From positions 558,001-622,000 of the forward strand of contig NZ_CP075715.1 of NCBI RefSeq assembly GCF_024584805.1: a DNA stretch of 64,000 nucleotides, in the 5' to 3' direction. The DNA is from Streptomyces sp. FIT100. GTDB lineage: Bacteria > Actinomycetota > Actinomycetes > Streptomycetales > Streptomycetaceae. Shown piece after piece: positions 26,514 to 36,200 of this stretch. The notes beneath the pieces were generated by a model, which was not told the origin of the DNA, searched no databases, and saw only the letters and a program-made list of their open reading frames with translations. The stretch's first letter is position 1. The number at the start of each line of letters is the position of its first letter. The position numbers and the translations under genes are program-made.

Positions 26514-29500
26514 CGTGCGGCACCCTGTTCTTCGGAGTCGGGGCGGGTGGTGGCGTTGGGGAGCACGGTCAGCAGGGCGTCGAGATCGGCGAGCCAGTCG
26601 TCGGCCGAGCGGACGGTGAACCCGGCGTCGCGGTAGGCGCGCCAGGTCTTGTCGCTCTCCTCGTCCTCGTGGTCGTACGGCTCAGCCATGACGGCGATCC
26701 GCTGGTCTCTGTGGCCCCAGGCGAAGTCGGCGAGCCAGCCGCGTTCGCCGAGTTCGAAGCCGTAGGCGGGGGCTGCCTTGCCGCCGTCGGCCAGGGCGTG
26801 GGCGAGGCGGGTGAGGGGGGCGTCGGGTTCGTCCTCGTCGAGGTACTCGAGGATCTCCCGGTCCCACAGCAGATCACGCAGCTTCGCTTCGAGCGGAGTG
26901 GCGTCGGGTGCCTCCACCGCAGGGCGCTGCGGCGCGGGTGTGCCGGTGCCGTACCGCACGACCAGCGATTCGAGTTCGCCGAGGCCGCCGAGAGCCTTGA
27001 GGACCGAGATGTCGAAGCGCGCCGCGGTCGCTGTGGTGAGTTGGATGCCGTCGCCGCCGTCGTGGGCGAGGAACTGCAGGATGTTGGACCACTGGAGCCA
27101 GGCGCGCCAGCGCGCCTTGTGTTCGGGCGTGCCGAGCTGGTCGGGTGCGGTGTCGTCGAGGCAGGCCAGGGCGGACCAGTGACCGGTGGCGCCGTCGACG
27201 AGGAAGGCAACGGGGAGACCGGACTGGTCGCAAGTCTGGAACAGGTTGAGCGTGCCGGTGCCCTGGACGGGCGCCGGGTCGATCCCGTCGGTGCGGCCCC
27301 AGGCGTCAAGGAGCCCGCTGAGCGTCTGACGCGTCTGGTCGGGGGTGCCGTTGCCGACGAGGATCTCCTGGCTGGTCCCGAGGAGCCCGCCGGCCATGGC
27401 TGATGCCCGCTTGCCCCAGGCCGCGTCGTCCGGACTGCGCAGGTAGGCGAGGAGCATGGTCATCGGGTCGGTGAAGGCGGTGGCCGCGAGGTCGTCGCCG
27501 CCACGGTCGGCGTAGAGCTGTTTGGCGAGGTCCTGGGCGCTGCGCGGGTACGGCGGCCACACCGGCTCGGCCGCCTCCCGCCCCGCGGCGGACTCCGCCG
27601 TGTTCGTCTGCCGCTCGAAGGCGTCGAGGTCGTCCCAGGTGAGCTGGAAGACGGCGCGACCCTCGGCCCGGAGCCGGTTGCGCTTGTCGGCGTCGCCGGC
27701 GAGCCGGTTGTGCTGGCGGGTGGCGTGGAAGCGGTGTCCGTCGAGGTAGACGGTAATCTTCTGCTTGGGACCGTCAACGCGTTCGAAGGTGAAGTCGGTA
27801 CGGGTGTAACCCTCGTTGCGCTGGGCGGTCAGACGCCAGCCGTGCACGGTGCCGACCTCGTCCAGACGCAGGTAGGCGCTGTTGTCGCTGCTCTCCTCCA
27901 GCACGGCGTCGCCGCGCTGTCCGGCCCACCCGCGCAGGGCCTTGAGGAAGCGTGCCTCCAGATCGGACTCGACCTGTCCGTCGAGACCGATCTGGTCAGT
28001 GTTGCCGACCTTCTTGGTGTCCCAGGCGTCGGTGTCGGTGCCCAGGAGTTCGTCGAGGATCTCCAGGGCAGCCTGGCGAGAGACCCGCTCGATGTACTGC
28101 TCGTCGGCGTAGAGGTACAGACAGCGGTGGCAGGCCTGCCCGCCCTCCTCGTTGCAGGGGCACTCCACGAGCAGCCGGCGCGCGCCCTCCAGAACCTGAC
28201 GGAAGGCGGCGGGGTCAGTGAGCCGGTCGAGATAGCCGGTGCCGTGCGGGAGACGGTCGTACAGGACCAGGAAGTGCCGTTTCTCCGCCGTGTCACGGTC
28301 CGGCATGGTGGCGAGGGTGGTGGCGAGGTGTTGAGGGTCGCCGCCGAAGGCACCGTCCACGCCGAGGCGCAGGGCTGCCTGGAAGGAGTGGACCTTCTCC
28401 TCTACGAGGACGGTCGCGGCCGGCAGCAGGATGCGCAGTGCTTCGGTCTCCAGCTCGTGGGCGAGCAGGACCGGTTCCTGGGGTACGCCCTTCTTTCCGC
28501 GCCGCAGCGGGCACCAGGGAGTGTGGTGCTTGAGTTCGCGATGGCGGTTGGCGGAGTTGTCGACGGCGTCCCGGTCGTCGTCGAAGACCGGCCGGCCGTC
28601 CGCGCTCGCGGCTCCGCAGGCGGTGCACACATGGAAGGGGGCGATGCGCACCGGCTTCCCGGCGAGCTGGTCGTTCTCCTGGGCGCCGATGCTGAGCGGT
28701 CCGGTGTTGATACGGCGGATGACGGCACGGCGGGTGTAGTCGACGCCGAAGATCTCTTTGGTGTGCCGCCAGGACTTGCCTACCGCGAAGTCCTTGGGGT
28801 CGATGTCGACCATGTCGACGACGGTGTAGAAGCGGCGGTCGCGGTCGTCGCTCTCGTCGCCGATCCTGGCGTCCTCCCGCTTGTCACGGGCCGTCACGAC
28901 ACTGGGCTGGACGATCTGCCACAGGCTGCCGGAGTCGGCGATGCCCGCCTCCCCGCAGCGCGGGCAGGGCGTGATGTCGTTCTCAGCGTTCTCGGTGCGG
29001 ACGTAGCCGCACGAGGGGCAGAAACGCCAGTGGCGCCAGTCCTGATCCCGGCCGGTGACGATGTCGATACCGGTGATCCGGTGCTTGTAGCCCTCGGCGT
29101 AGAAGGTGTTGCCAGGGGCGAGTTCGGACAGGGCGAAGCCGCGCGGTCGTCCGTAGGAGAACGACTTCGACTTGTAGCGGGGCCGGCCTTCCGGTGTGGT
29201 GCCCTCCGGCCAGAAGACGGTGGCGTCGAGGGTGGTCGTGGCGTCGATGAGGGCGTAGTTGGGCAGTAGGCCGAGGTCGCACAGCACGGTCTGCGAAGGC
29301 TGACGCTGGCGCGTGGCGCCCTGCTTAGAGATGGCGCCGAGCTCGGCCTCCAACTCCGCCTTGGTGTCCGCCTGTTCGTCGTCGCCGTCCTTGAGCTCGT
29401 CGATCGCGGAACGGATCGTACGGATACGGGTGCGCAGCTTCTGGTTCTCGCGCTCCCACTCCCGCTCGGCCTTCTCGATCGCGCTCCGGATGCCGCGGAC

Positions 29501-32500
29501 CGCGTACTTCTCCAGCTCCGCCTTGGCGGTGTCGCTCACGCCGGTCGGGAACAGGGCGAGGAAGTCGGCGACGAGTTCCTCGCCGTGGGCGAGGGCGGCG
29601 TCGGTGAAGTCGGCGAGGTAGCCGGAGGGGCCGAAGAGCTCGTCGACCCGGCGTGACAGCGCGGCCAGCGGCCTGCCGTCCTCGCGCAGCATCCGGCCGC
29701 GCGCCGCGAGATCGAGGAGATGGGCGGTGTACTGGCGGCGCAGGATCTCGATGGCCGACAGATACGAGCCCGGCGGCACGATCCGCCCGTCGATCATGTC
29801 CCGTGGCCGGTCGAGGAAGTACAGGTCGCGGCGCTTGCGGTCGGGGATGGTCAGCAGGAAGGCGTTGCCGGTGCGGCGTCCGGCCCGGCCCGCCTGCTGG
29901 GCGTAGTTGGCCGGGCGGCGTGGCAGGGCGCCGAGGACGACGGCGGACAGGTCGCCGATGTCGATGCCCATCTCCAGGGTGGGCGTGCAGGACAGCACAT
30001 TGGGGTCGTTGAATCCCTCGCCGTTGCGGAAGGCGTCCTCGACGCGTTCGCGTTTGCCGCGGGAGAGCAGACCGGTGTGCTCGGCGGTGATGACCTGGTA
30101 GGTGCCGGCTCGTCGGTACAGGCTGCGGTAGTAGTCGTCGCGGTAGTCCCGGTCCCGGTCGTGCCGGTCCACGGTCTCCAGCCACCGATCACCAGCGACC
30201 AGCCGCCCCTTCGCACAGCGATACGCCTGGCAAGGCTGCCCGTGATACTGCGCCAGCAGCGAGGGATGGACGGTCTGCTCCCAGAAACACTTCGGGCAGC
30301 GCACATACGCCTCGTTGACCTGGGCGTCGGTCAGCAACTGCAGCCGGATGGCACCCGGTTGAAGGCCGTACAGACGGGCGGCCGAGTCGCTCGGCGTACG
30401 CGCGGCGAGCAGCCCGGCGTCGGTGAGCTGCGGCAGCAGCCGCACCCAGAACTCGTCGGCCTGCTCGCGCGTCATGTCGAGGCAGCGCTGGGCCCAGGTC
30501 TGGTACCAGGACAGACGTCCGGCGGCGAAGTCGAACTCGCTGCTCGGCTTGGGCCGCGCGAGCAGGAAGGTCGGCGCGGAAACCCCCTTGGGGAAGGCCT
30601 TCATGCCGCGTGGGCGACCGCCCCAGATGAAGTAACGGCTGGTGCCCGCCTCGTCGAGGAACTTCTCCAGCCACCGGTGCCCGACCGCCCCCCGCGTACG
30701 CAGCCGCTCCAACAGGCCGCGCAGGAACGCCAGATAGCGGGAGTCGTCGTGTTCGGTGAGCGTCAACCCGCGCTGGGCGACCTCCTCATGAGCAGCGCGC
30801 ACGAGCGCCACGGCCGCCTGCTCGTCGGGGATGTCCACCCAGGCGGCTGCGGTACGGGTCAGTTCGAGGGTACGGCCGTTGCGGGAGCGGTGGCCGAACT
30901 CCATCACGGCCTCGAACGCGAACCGTTCACCGATCAGATCCCAGGTCTTCCGGTCCCCGCCCCGCCCCACGCCCGACAGCAGACGCGCCACACCCGTGTC
31001 GTCGTGCAGGTCCGGCGGGACGACGGCGGCGAGTGTCTCACGGTCGGTGGTGGCCGCGACGACGTCGGCGACAAGGTCGTTGAGCGCGCTGGGCCGTTGC
31101 TCGCTCAGGTGCTTGGTAAACAGGGCCCGCAAGGAGAAAGTGTACGAGCGGGAGGCGACGAACCCGGCCCGGTGCGCGGCGTCCTGCACCGAGTCGTTGA
31201 ACATCAGCGTCTTCGTCTCACGCTGCTTCTTGTCCATCTCCCCGCTGGTGAACAGCTGGGTGACGGAGGCAGCGGCGAGAGCGGCGGCACCCGTACCGAC
31301 GAAGCGGATCGCGTTGTGCGTGCCGCAGGCCGGGCACCAGTCGTCCTTGGCGGCGCGCTCCGCCGTGTCGCCGAGCTGGACGAGGACGAAGGCAGAGTCG
31401 GGGCCGGCAGGAGCCGGGTTGCCCTCGTCGTCGTAGTCACCCTGGGGATCGGGAAGACGCAGACGCTGGGACAGACCATCGAGCACCATGAGCACGCCCG
31501 CGCCGCCGGTGGTCAGCGACCTCTGCGCCGCCGGGTCCATGGCGGTACGGCCGTTGCCCTCACGGGCCTCGTTGTCGGTGGCCGCCACCAGGGTGCGCAC
31601 CTTGGCCTTCTCGGCGGTGACGGTGGCCCGGCGGATCTTGTGGGCCTCGAAGTTCAGCTCCTCGAAGTCCGACTCGGGGGCGAGGACCGACCATCCGGAA
31701 CGCCCGCACTCGCGGCAGTACACCGCAGGCAGGAAGATCTTGGTGTCGCGGGAGGCGGTGGTGTCCGGCGTGGTACGCGACTGGTTCTGCGCCCCGGCCG
31801 TATCCCACGCGAACTCGGCCTTCGGCCACGGCAGTACGCCCCGCAGCATGCGGGTGACGGACCGCGCCCACTGGTGAACCTCGACCTGGACGAAGGGGCG
31901 GCCGAGCTCGGGCAGCGCGTCCGGGTCACGCGCCACGGACAGCAGGGCCACGAAACGGGCGAGTGCCAGCGCGGCGATCTGCGGCCGCGTCGTGATCGCC
32001 TCGTCCCAGCTTTTCGCCCCACTGCGGCGCATCACGTCGAGCACCTCGTCGTAGGTGCGCACCGTGCCGTCGAAGGCGTTCAGGACACCGTAGGTGAGCC
32101 GGTTGCGCTTGAGCGCGGCACCGAGGGCGACCGGGTCGGTGATCCGGCTTCCGGTGACGGCCTCGGCGAGGTCCGCGAGCTGTTCCAGGCCGGACGCCGG
32201 GTCCGGCAGGGCGGTGAGTGTCTCGGGGGGCGTGGCCTGGCCGGGGAGGAATCGCGCGTCCGGGATCGACTCGTCCTCGCCGAGGATGAATTCGTCGACC
32301 GTCAGCCGGTCCTCGCCGACGATCGCGTCCTCGGTGAACTCCGTGCCGAAGATGTTGGTGGCCACGGAGAGGAGTTGGCGTACCCCATCCTCATCAGTGC
32401 CGGAGGCGAGGGTCGCGGAGGTAGCGACGGGGGTGATCGAGCCAAGCGGCTTGCCTGGCTGGTTGGCATCGACGGCGATGGCGAGGCGGCGCAGCAGCAT

Positions 32501-33223
32501 GGCGACGTCGGTGCCCTGTGCGCCGTCGTAGGTGTGGAACTCGTCGACGACCACGTAGCGGATGTCGCTGCCGTCCCACAGCGGTGCGTCGGCGGCACGC
32601 TGGAGCAGCAAGTCGAGCATCTTGTAGTTGGTGATCAGGATGTCCGGCGGGGACAGCTGCATGTCCTGGCGCCGGGTGTAAACCTGGTCGTAGTGTGTCG
32701 CCGCCTTCTCCCCGATGTAGAGGCCGGCGCGGACACCGCTCAACTCGTCGTAATCGGTGAGCAGATCGTTGATCCGGGCCGCCTGGTCGGTGGCCAGGGC
32801 GTTCATCGGGTACAGGAAGACCGCCTTGACCCCGTTGTTCCCGGCCGCGCGCTCGCGGGCGCAGTGATCAAGCACGGGGTACAGGAACGACTCGGTCTTG
32901 CCGGAACCTGTGCCTGTCGTGACGAGCGTGGGCTGAGGTGTGTGGCCGTCCTTGGATGTGAGCCGGGCGAAGGCGCGGGCCTGGTGGGCGTAGGGTGTCC
33001 AGCCGTCGGTACGGACCCAGTCCAGGTACTGCTGCCAGCCGTCGTCGGCCGGGGTGAAGGGGGTACGCAGGCGGAGGTACGGTCCGCGGAACATACCCGT
33101 CGTCTCGTCCCCGAGGAAGGCGTTCAGCGCCTTTCGGGCGCCCTCGTCCGCGAGACCGTACGTCGTGGACAGGTACTGGAGCAGGCTCTCCTTGAGTCCC
33201 TGTGCTTCGAGGGTCGGCCTCAC
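26510..33223 (-). CDS. Giant DEAD-box helicase-DUF1998-nuclease fusion
   Basis: This 2237-residue protein has an N-terminal DEAD/DEAH motor with TTGTGSGKTESFLYPVL (about residue 100) and VVDEFHTYDGAQGTD (about 222). The helicase C lobe has TPTLEMGIDIGDL and QQAGRAGRRTGN (about 1105). Two CxxC zinc ribbons follow (FCPSCGYVR...CPRCGEAG), then a DUF1998 region with LYDRLPHGTGYLDRL (about 1660) and a Cys cluster CPCNEEGGQACHRCLY (about 1695). A Vsr/DUF559-like nuclease segment comes next, with RTDFTFERV and ITVYLDGHRFHA (about 1805-1835). DruE and DrmA/DrmB of Druantia and DISARM share the helicase and DUF1998 parts. The GTG at 33223 overlaps the methylase stop (GTGA), with GGAGG about 9 bases upstream. 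Confidence 0.88.
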   Translation of the reverse strand: MRPTLEAQGLKESLLQYLSTTYGLADEGARKALNAFLGDETTGMFRGPYLRLRTPFTPADDGWQQYLDWVRTDGWTPYAHQARAFARLTSKDGHTPQPTLVTTGTGSGKTESFLYPVLDHCARERAAGNNGVKAVFLYPMNALATDQAARINDLLTDYDELSGVRAGLYIGEKAATHYDQVYTRRQDMQLSPPDILITNYKMLDLLLQRAADAPLWDGSDIRYVVVDEFHTYDGAQGTDVAMLLRRLAIAVDANQPGKPLGSITPVATSATLASGTDEDGVRQLLSVATNIFGTEFTEDAIVGEDRLTVDEFILGEDESIPDARFLPGQATPPETLTALPDPASGLEQLADLAEAVTGSRITDPVALGAALKRNRLTYGVLNAFDGTVRTYDEVLDVMRRSGAKSWDEAITTRPQIAALALARFVALLSVARDPDALPELGRPFVQVEVHQWARSVTRMLRGVLPWPKAEFAWDTAGAQNQSRTTPDTTASRDTKIFLPAVYCRECGRSGWSVLAPESDFEELNFEAHKIRRATVTAEKAKVRTLVAATDNEAREGNGRTAMDPAAQRSLTTGGAGVLMVLDGLSQRLRLPDPQGDYDDEGNPAPAGPDSAFVLVQLGDTAERAAKDDWCPACGTHNAIRFVGTGAAALAAASVTQLFTSGEMDKKQRETKTLMFNDSVQDAAHRAGFVASRSYTFSLRALFTKHLSEQRPSALNDLVADVVAATTDRETLAAVVPPDLHDDTGVARLLSGVGRGGDRKTWDLIGERFAFEAVMEFGHRSRNGRTLELTRTAAAWVDIPDEQAAVALVRAAHEEVAQRGLTLTEHDDSRYLAFLRGLLERLRTRGAVGHRWLEKFLDEAGTSRYFIWGGRPRGMKAFPKGVSAPTFLLARPKPSSEFDFAAGRLSWYQTWAQRCLDMTREQADEFWVRLLPQLTDAGLLAARTPSDSAARLYGLQPGAIRLQLLTDAQVNEAYVRCPKCFWEQTVHPSLLAQYHGQPCQAYRCAKGRLVAGDRWLETVDRHDRDRDYRDDYYRSLYRRAGTYQVITAEHTGLLSRGKRERVEDAFRNGEGFNDPNVLSCTPTLEMGIDIGDLSAVVLGALPRRPANYAQQAGRAGRRTGNAFLLTIPDRKRRDLYFLDRPRDMIDGRIVPPGSYLSAIEILRRQYTAHLLDLAARGRMLREDGRPLAALSRRVDELFGPSGYLADFTDAALAHGEELVADFLALFPTGVSDTAKAELEKYAVRGIRSAIEKAEREWERENQKLRTRIRTIRSAIDELKDGDDEQADTKAELEAELGAISKQGATRQRQPSQTVLCDLGLLPNYALIDATTTLDATVFWPEGTTPEGRPRYKSKSFSYGRPRGFALSELAPGNTFYAEGYKHRITGIDIVTGRDQDWRHWRFCPSCGYVRTENAENDITPCPRCGEAGIADSGSLWQIVQPSVVTARDKREDARIGDESDDRDRRFYTVVDMVDIDPKDFAVGKSWRHTKEIFGVDYTRRAVIRRINTGPLSIGAQENDQLAGKPVRIAPFHVCTACGAASADGRPVFDDDRDAVDNSANRHRELKHHTPWCPLRRGKKGVPQEPVLLAHELETEALRILLPAATVLVEEKVHSFQAALRLGVDGAFGGDPQHLATTLATMPDRDTAEKRHFLVLYDRLPHGTGYLDRLTDPAAFRQVLEGARRLLVECPCNEEGGQACHRCLYLYADEQYIERVSRQAALEILDELLGTDTDAWDTKKVGNTDQIGLDGQVESDLEARFLKALRGWAGQRGDAVLEESSDNSAYLRLDEVGTVHGWRLTAQRNEGYTRTDFTFERVDGPKQKITVYLDGHRFHATRQHNRLAGDADKRNRLRAEGRAVFQLTWDDLDAFERQTNTAESAAGREAAEPVWPPYPRSAQDLAKQLYADRGGDDLAATAFTDPMTMLLAYLRSPDDAAWGKRASAMAGGLLGTSQEILVGNGTPDQTRQTLSGLLDAWGRTDGIDPAPVQGTGTLNLFQTCDQSGLPVAFLVDGATGHWSALACLDDTAPDQLGTPEHKARWRAWLQWSNILQFLAHDGGDGIQLTTATAARFDISVLKALGGLGELESLVVRYGTGTPAPQRPAVEAPDATPLEAKLRDLLWDREILEYLDEDEPDAPLTRLAHALADGGKAAPAYGFELGERGWLADFAWGHRDQRIAVMAEPYDHEDEESDKTWRAYRDAGFTVRSADDWLADLDALLTVLPNATTRPDSEEQGAAR

Positions 33224-36200
33224 GGGGTCGGGACCTCCATCTTCTCCGGGTCCCACAGACCCTTAGCCACGGCTTCGTCGAGGCGCTGCTTGAAGTAGGC
33301 GTGCGCGGCGCGCATCTCACGCTCGCGGTCGGCCTTGTAGAAGGGGGCGGTGTAGCCGTCGGGGACAGGACTGGCGTCGGGTGCGGCCAAATGCTCCACT
33401 AGGGCTTTCCAATGCTCGCCGGTCTGCCCGGTGCCGAAAACCCACCTGTCTGAAGCAAGTTGTCGCCCGCGCTCGTCGAAGTACATCTGCTCTTCACGGG
33501 CGGATAGCACGTCGAGGCGTGCTTGGTACGCCGCGATCAGTGCGTCTGCGGGAAGCCCCATCCACACAGCGGCCAGCGCGTCGAGCTCAACGAGCGCGGC
33601 GCGGCGTTCGAACTCCGTGCGCAGTGGTGTGCTCCACGACCAGCGGGGTTCCATCGCGTTCAGTGGGCGCAGGCCCGTCCACGGAATTGCCCATTCCTCG
33701 CAGAGCCATGAGAAACGGAACTCCGACTCCCACAGGTCAGCGTAGGCACTTGAGAGACAGTTCAGGCGGGCCGACCTGATGGCAAGCGCCCTCGCCAGCG
33801 GGTGGTCCGGAGACGGAGCGGGAAGCCGCTGGGCACCGGTCTCGTAGAGGTCCTTCATTCCGAAGGCACGCAGCATGTAGTCCAGCGGAATCGCCGACCA
33901 GAAACCGGAGACCAGCAGCAGATGCTGGCGATTTCGAAAGGCAAGACTGTGGACACCGTGAACATGGGTGGGACCTGGGGGAATGATCCCGGCTTGCAGA
34001 ACCCTCTCCGTCTTCCCGTCGTTCCTGCGCCGGAAGGCCAAGCGGTAGTGGCGGGCATGTGGCTGCCCCTGCCAGTCCCTCCATACCATAGCCATGGACT
34101 CAAACCTTTCCCGATCGCATGACCTGGCCATCTTGGTGGCGGGAATGAAGTCGGCTGGGATTGTGGTCAGATCGATCCGCACCCCCTCTGATCTCAGTTC
34201 GGGGTCTTCCTTGCAGAAGGGTGTTCCAGGACCGATATGCGGGCCATGCAGGATCGCTTCATCCCAGGAAGCCGGCCGCTGGCTTCGATAGTTGACGTAT
34301 CCCGCAGTACGGTCGCGCTCTTCGTCATAGCCACGGCTCATGCTGATCTCGTCGCGGGAGAGCCGGATGGGGTACTTCGCCATCAGAGCGACCGCATTCT
34401 GTTCACTCTGCGTCAGCGGATACATCATCTCCGCCTCCGCCGCCGGGAACTCACCGCCTTGCTGCTCACTCCACAGGGCGAGAGTCTCTGCATTCACGTT
34501 GATGATCCGCGCCCGGTGCGGCCGGGTGTCGTACTGCCCGTCGAACCTTAGACCCGGTTCCGGACCAGACCCATCGTGCCGCAGGGAATCTGTGAGCACA
34601 TCGGCCCTGTAGAGGAAGCTCAGGTGCTTGAAGTTGACCTCTTGACGAGGGCCGTAGATGTTGGCTGCAAACTCCTTCGTGTGTCCAACAGGTTGAGGGA
34701 AGGCCCAATTCGAGACGTTCACAAAGGCTCCGTGCACACGCAGCCGGCGATACGCTTCCGCACGGATGCGCCGGTTCTGCTTCCCTTTCAGGTGACCATC
34801 GGGGTGTACGAGTCCGATGGCACCCGTCGCGGCCGCGTGGTCCCAGCATTGGCTCATGAAGCGCGGGTGCAGGTGCGCCGGTGTCCCCGCGAGGATCGGG
34901 TACACGGCCGCGCTGGAGTAGAAGCTCGCCAGTGCCGTGTCCGTGGCCGCGTCTCGGAGTACCCGGATGCGCCACTCGGGCACCTGCAAGACACGATCGC
35001 GCAACTCTGCCTCGCGCTCCTTGGTAAGGCTCTCCTGCAGCGTCAGGTGGGGTTCGAACTCGGAGAAACTGGCTGTACGGTTGAACTTGATCTCCACCCA
35101 AGGCGGGTTCCCGACCTGGAGGTCGAAACCTCCCGTTTCACTCGCGAATACACCCGCAAAGTCCAGTTCCCAGTGCAGGAACCCCTGTTCCTTCGCGATA
35201 TCCCGTACCAACCGCATCCACGGATACCGCGTCTCCACGGCCTTTCGAGCATCGTCCATGCCCATCTCGCCCTGCATGGCCTCTTCGAGGACCTTCAGCT
35301 CCTCCAGGGAGTCAACGGAGGTGGCAAACGTTTCCTCCGGGACCGACCCCGTGCCAACCATGGATTCCAGGAAGGCAAGCCAGTCATCCAGGTCCTTCAG
35401 AGCGATGACGGGGCGGCGCTGCGCCGTTCCTACGCCCTTCTTCGGCGCCGACGGCGTGCGACGCCTCTTGACCCGCGTCTTCTCGACCAGTTCACTCTCG
35501 TCCGCGCGCTCTCCGAAGGTCAACTGGTCCCCGTTCAGCGCGAACAGCAGCCCACTCTCGACGTACTGAGGTGCAGGCGCAGGTTCCATCTCGCCCACCT
35601 GCGGCACCCCCGACGACAACAGCGCATCGACCGCCACCACCGGTGGCGTCTCGTATTCTGCGTCCGTCCCGTCGAGCATCCCCACCTGGTCCAGCGGCCA
35701 GAAACACAGCGCACACCACGCGTCCATGACCTGCTTGAGTCGCCAGTACGGAGAACCTTCTGCCTCGAACAAGTCCTGGAAGACCTGTTCCTTGGTCAGC
35801 GGCAAGGAGTCCCCCTCCGCGTTCGTCTTATCACGGCGTAGGAACGCGTACTCCTCCGCATCCTCCTCCCGCCCGGTCCCCCACACGTCGATAGTGCGGG
35901 CAATCTCGCGCTCACTCAGCTCCATCCGCTTGCCGACGAGCTGCCAGAGGAACTCCACCCGCTTGGCCGCCTCCTGTAGCCGCGCGAGCTGGCTCCCTTT
36001 GCCACCCGTGGCCTTCGGTTTGGCGCCTACCGCTTTTCGCCACTCGATAAGTCGGTCGAGTTCCGGCTTGGCCGACTGCCTGATGAGCTGGCCGGCAGGA
36101 TTTGCTGGCTTGACCAAGGCGACCGCGCCCCACCCCGGCGTGGGCAGCAGGAACTGGTGCACCGCCCCCTCGGGCAGCGCCTGCTCCGCGCCATCGCCCT

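Noticed and set aside
29720..33298. 1192-residue plus-strand open frame opposite the giant helicase
   Set aside because: No recognisable motif, third-codon-position shadow of the minus-strand gene, whose helicase, zinc and DUF1998 motifs are all intact.
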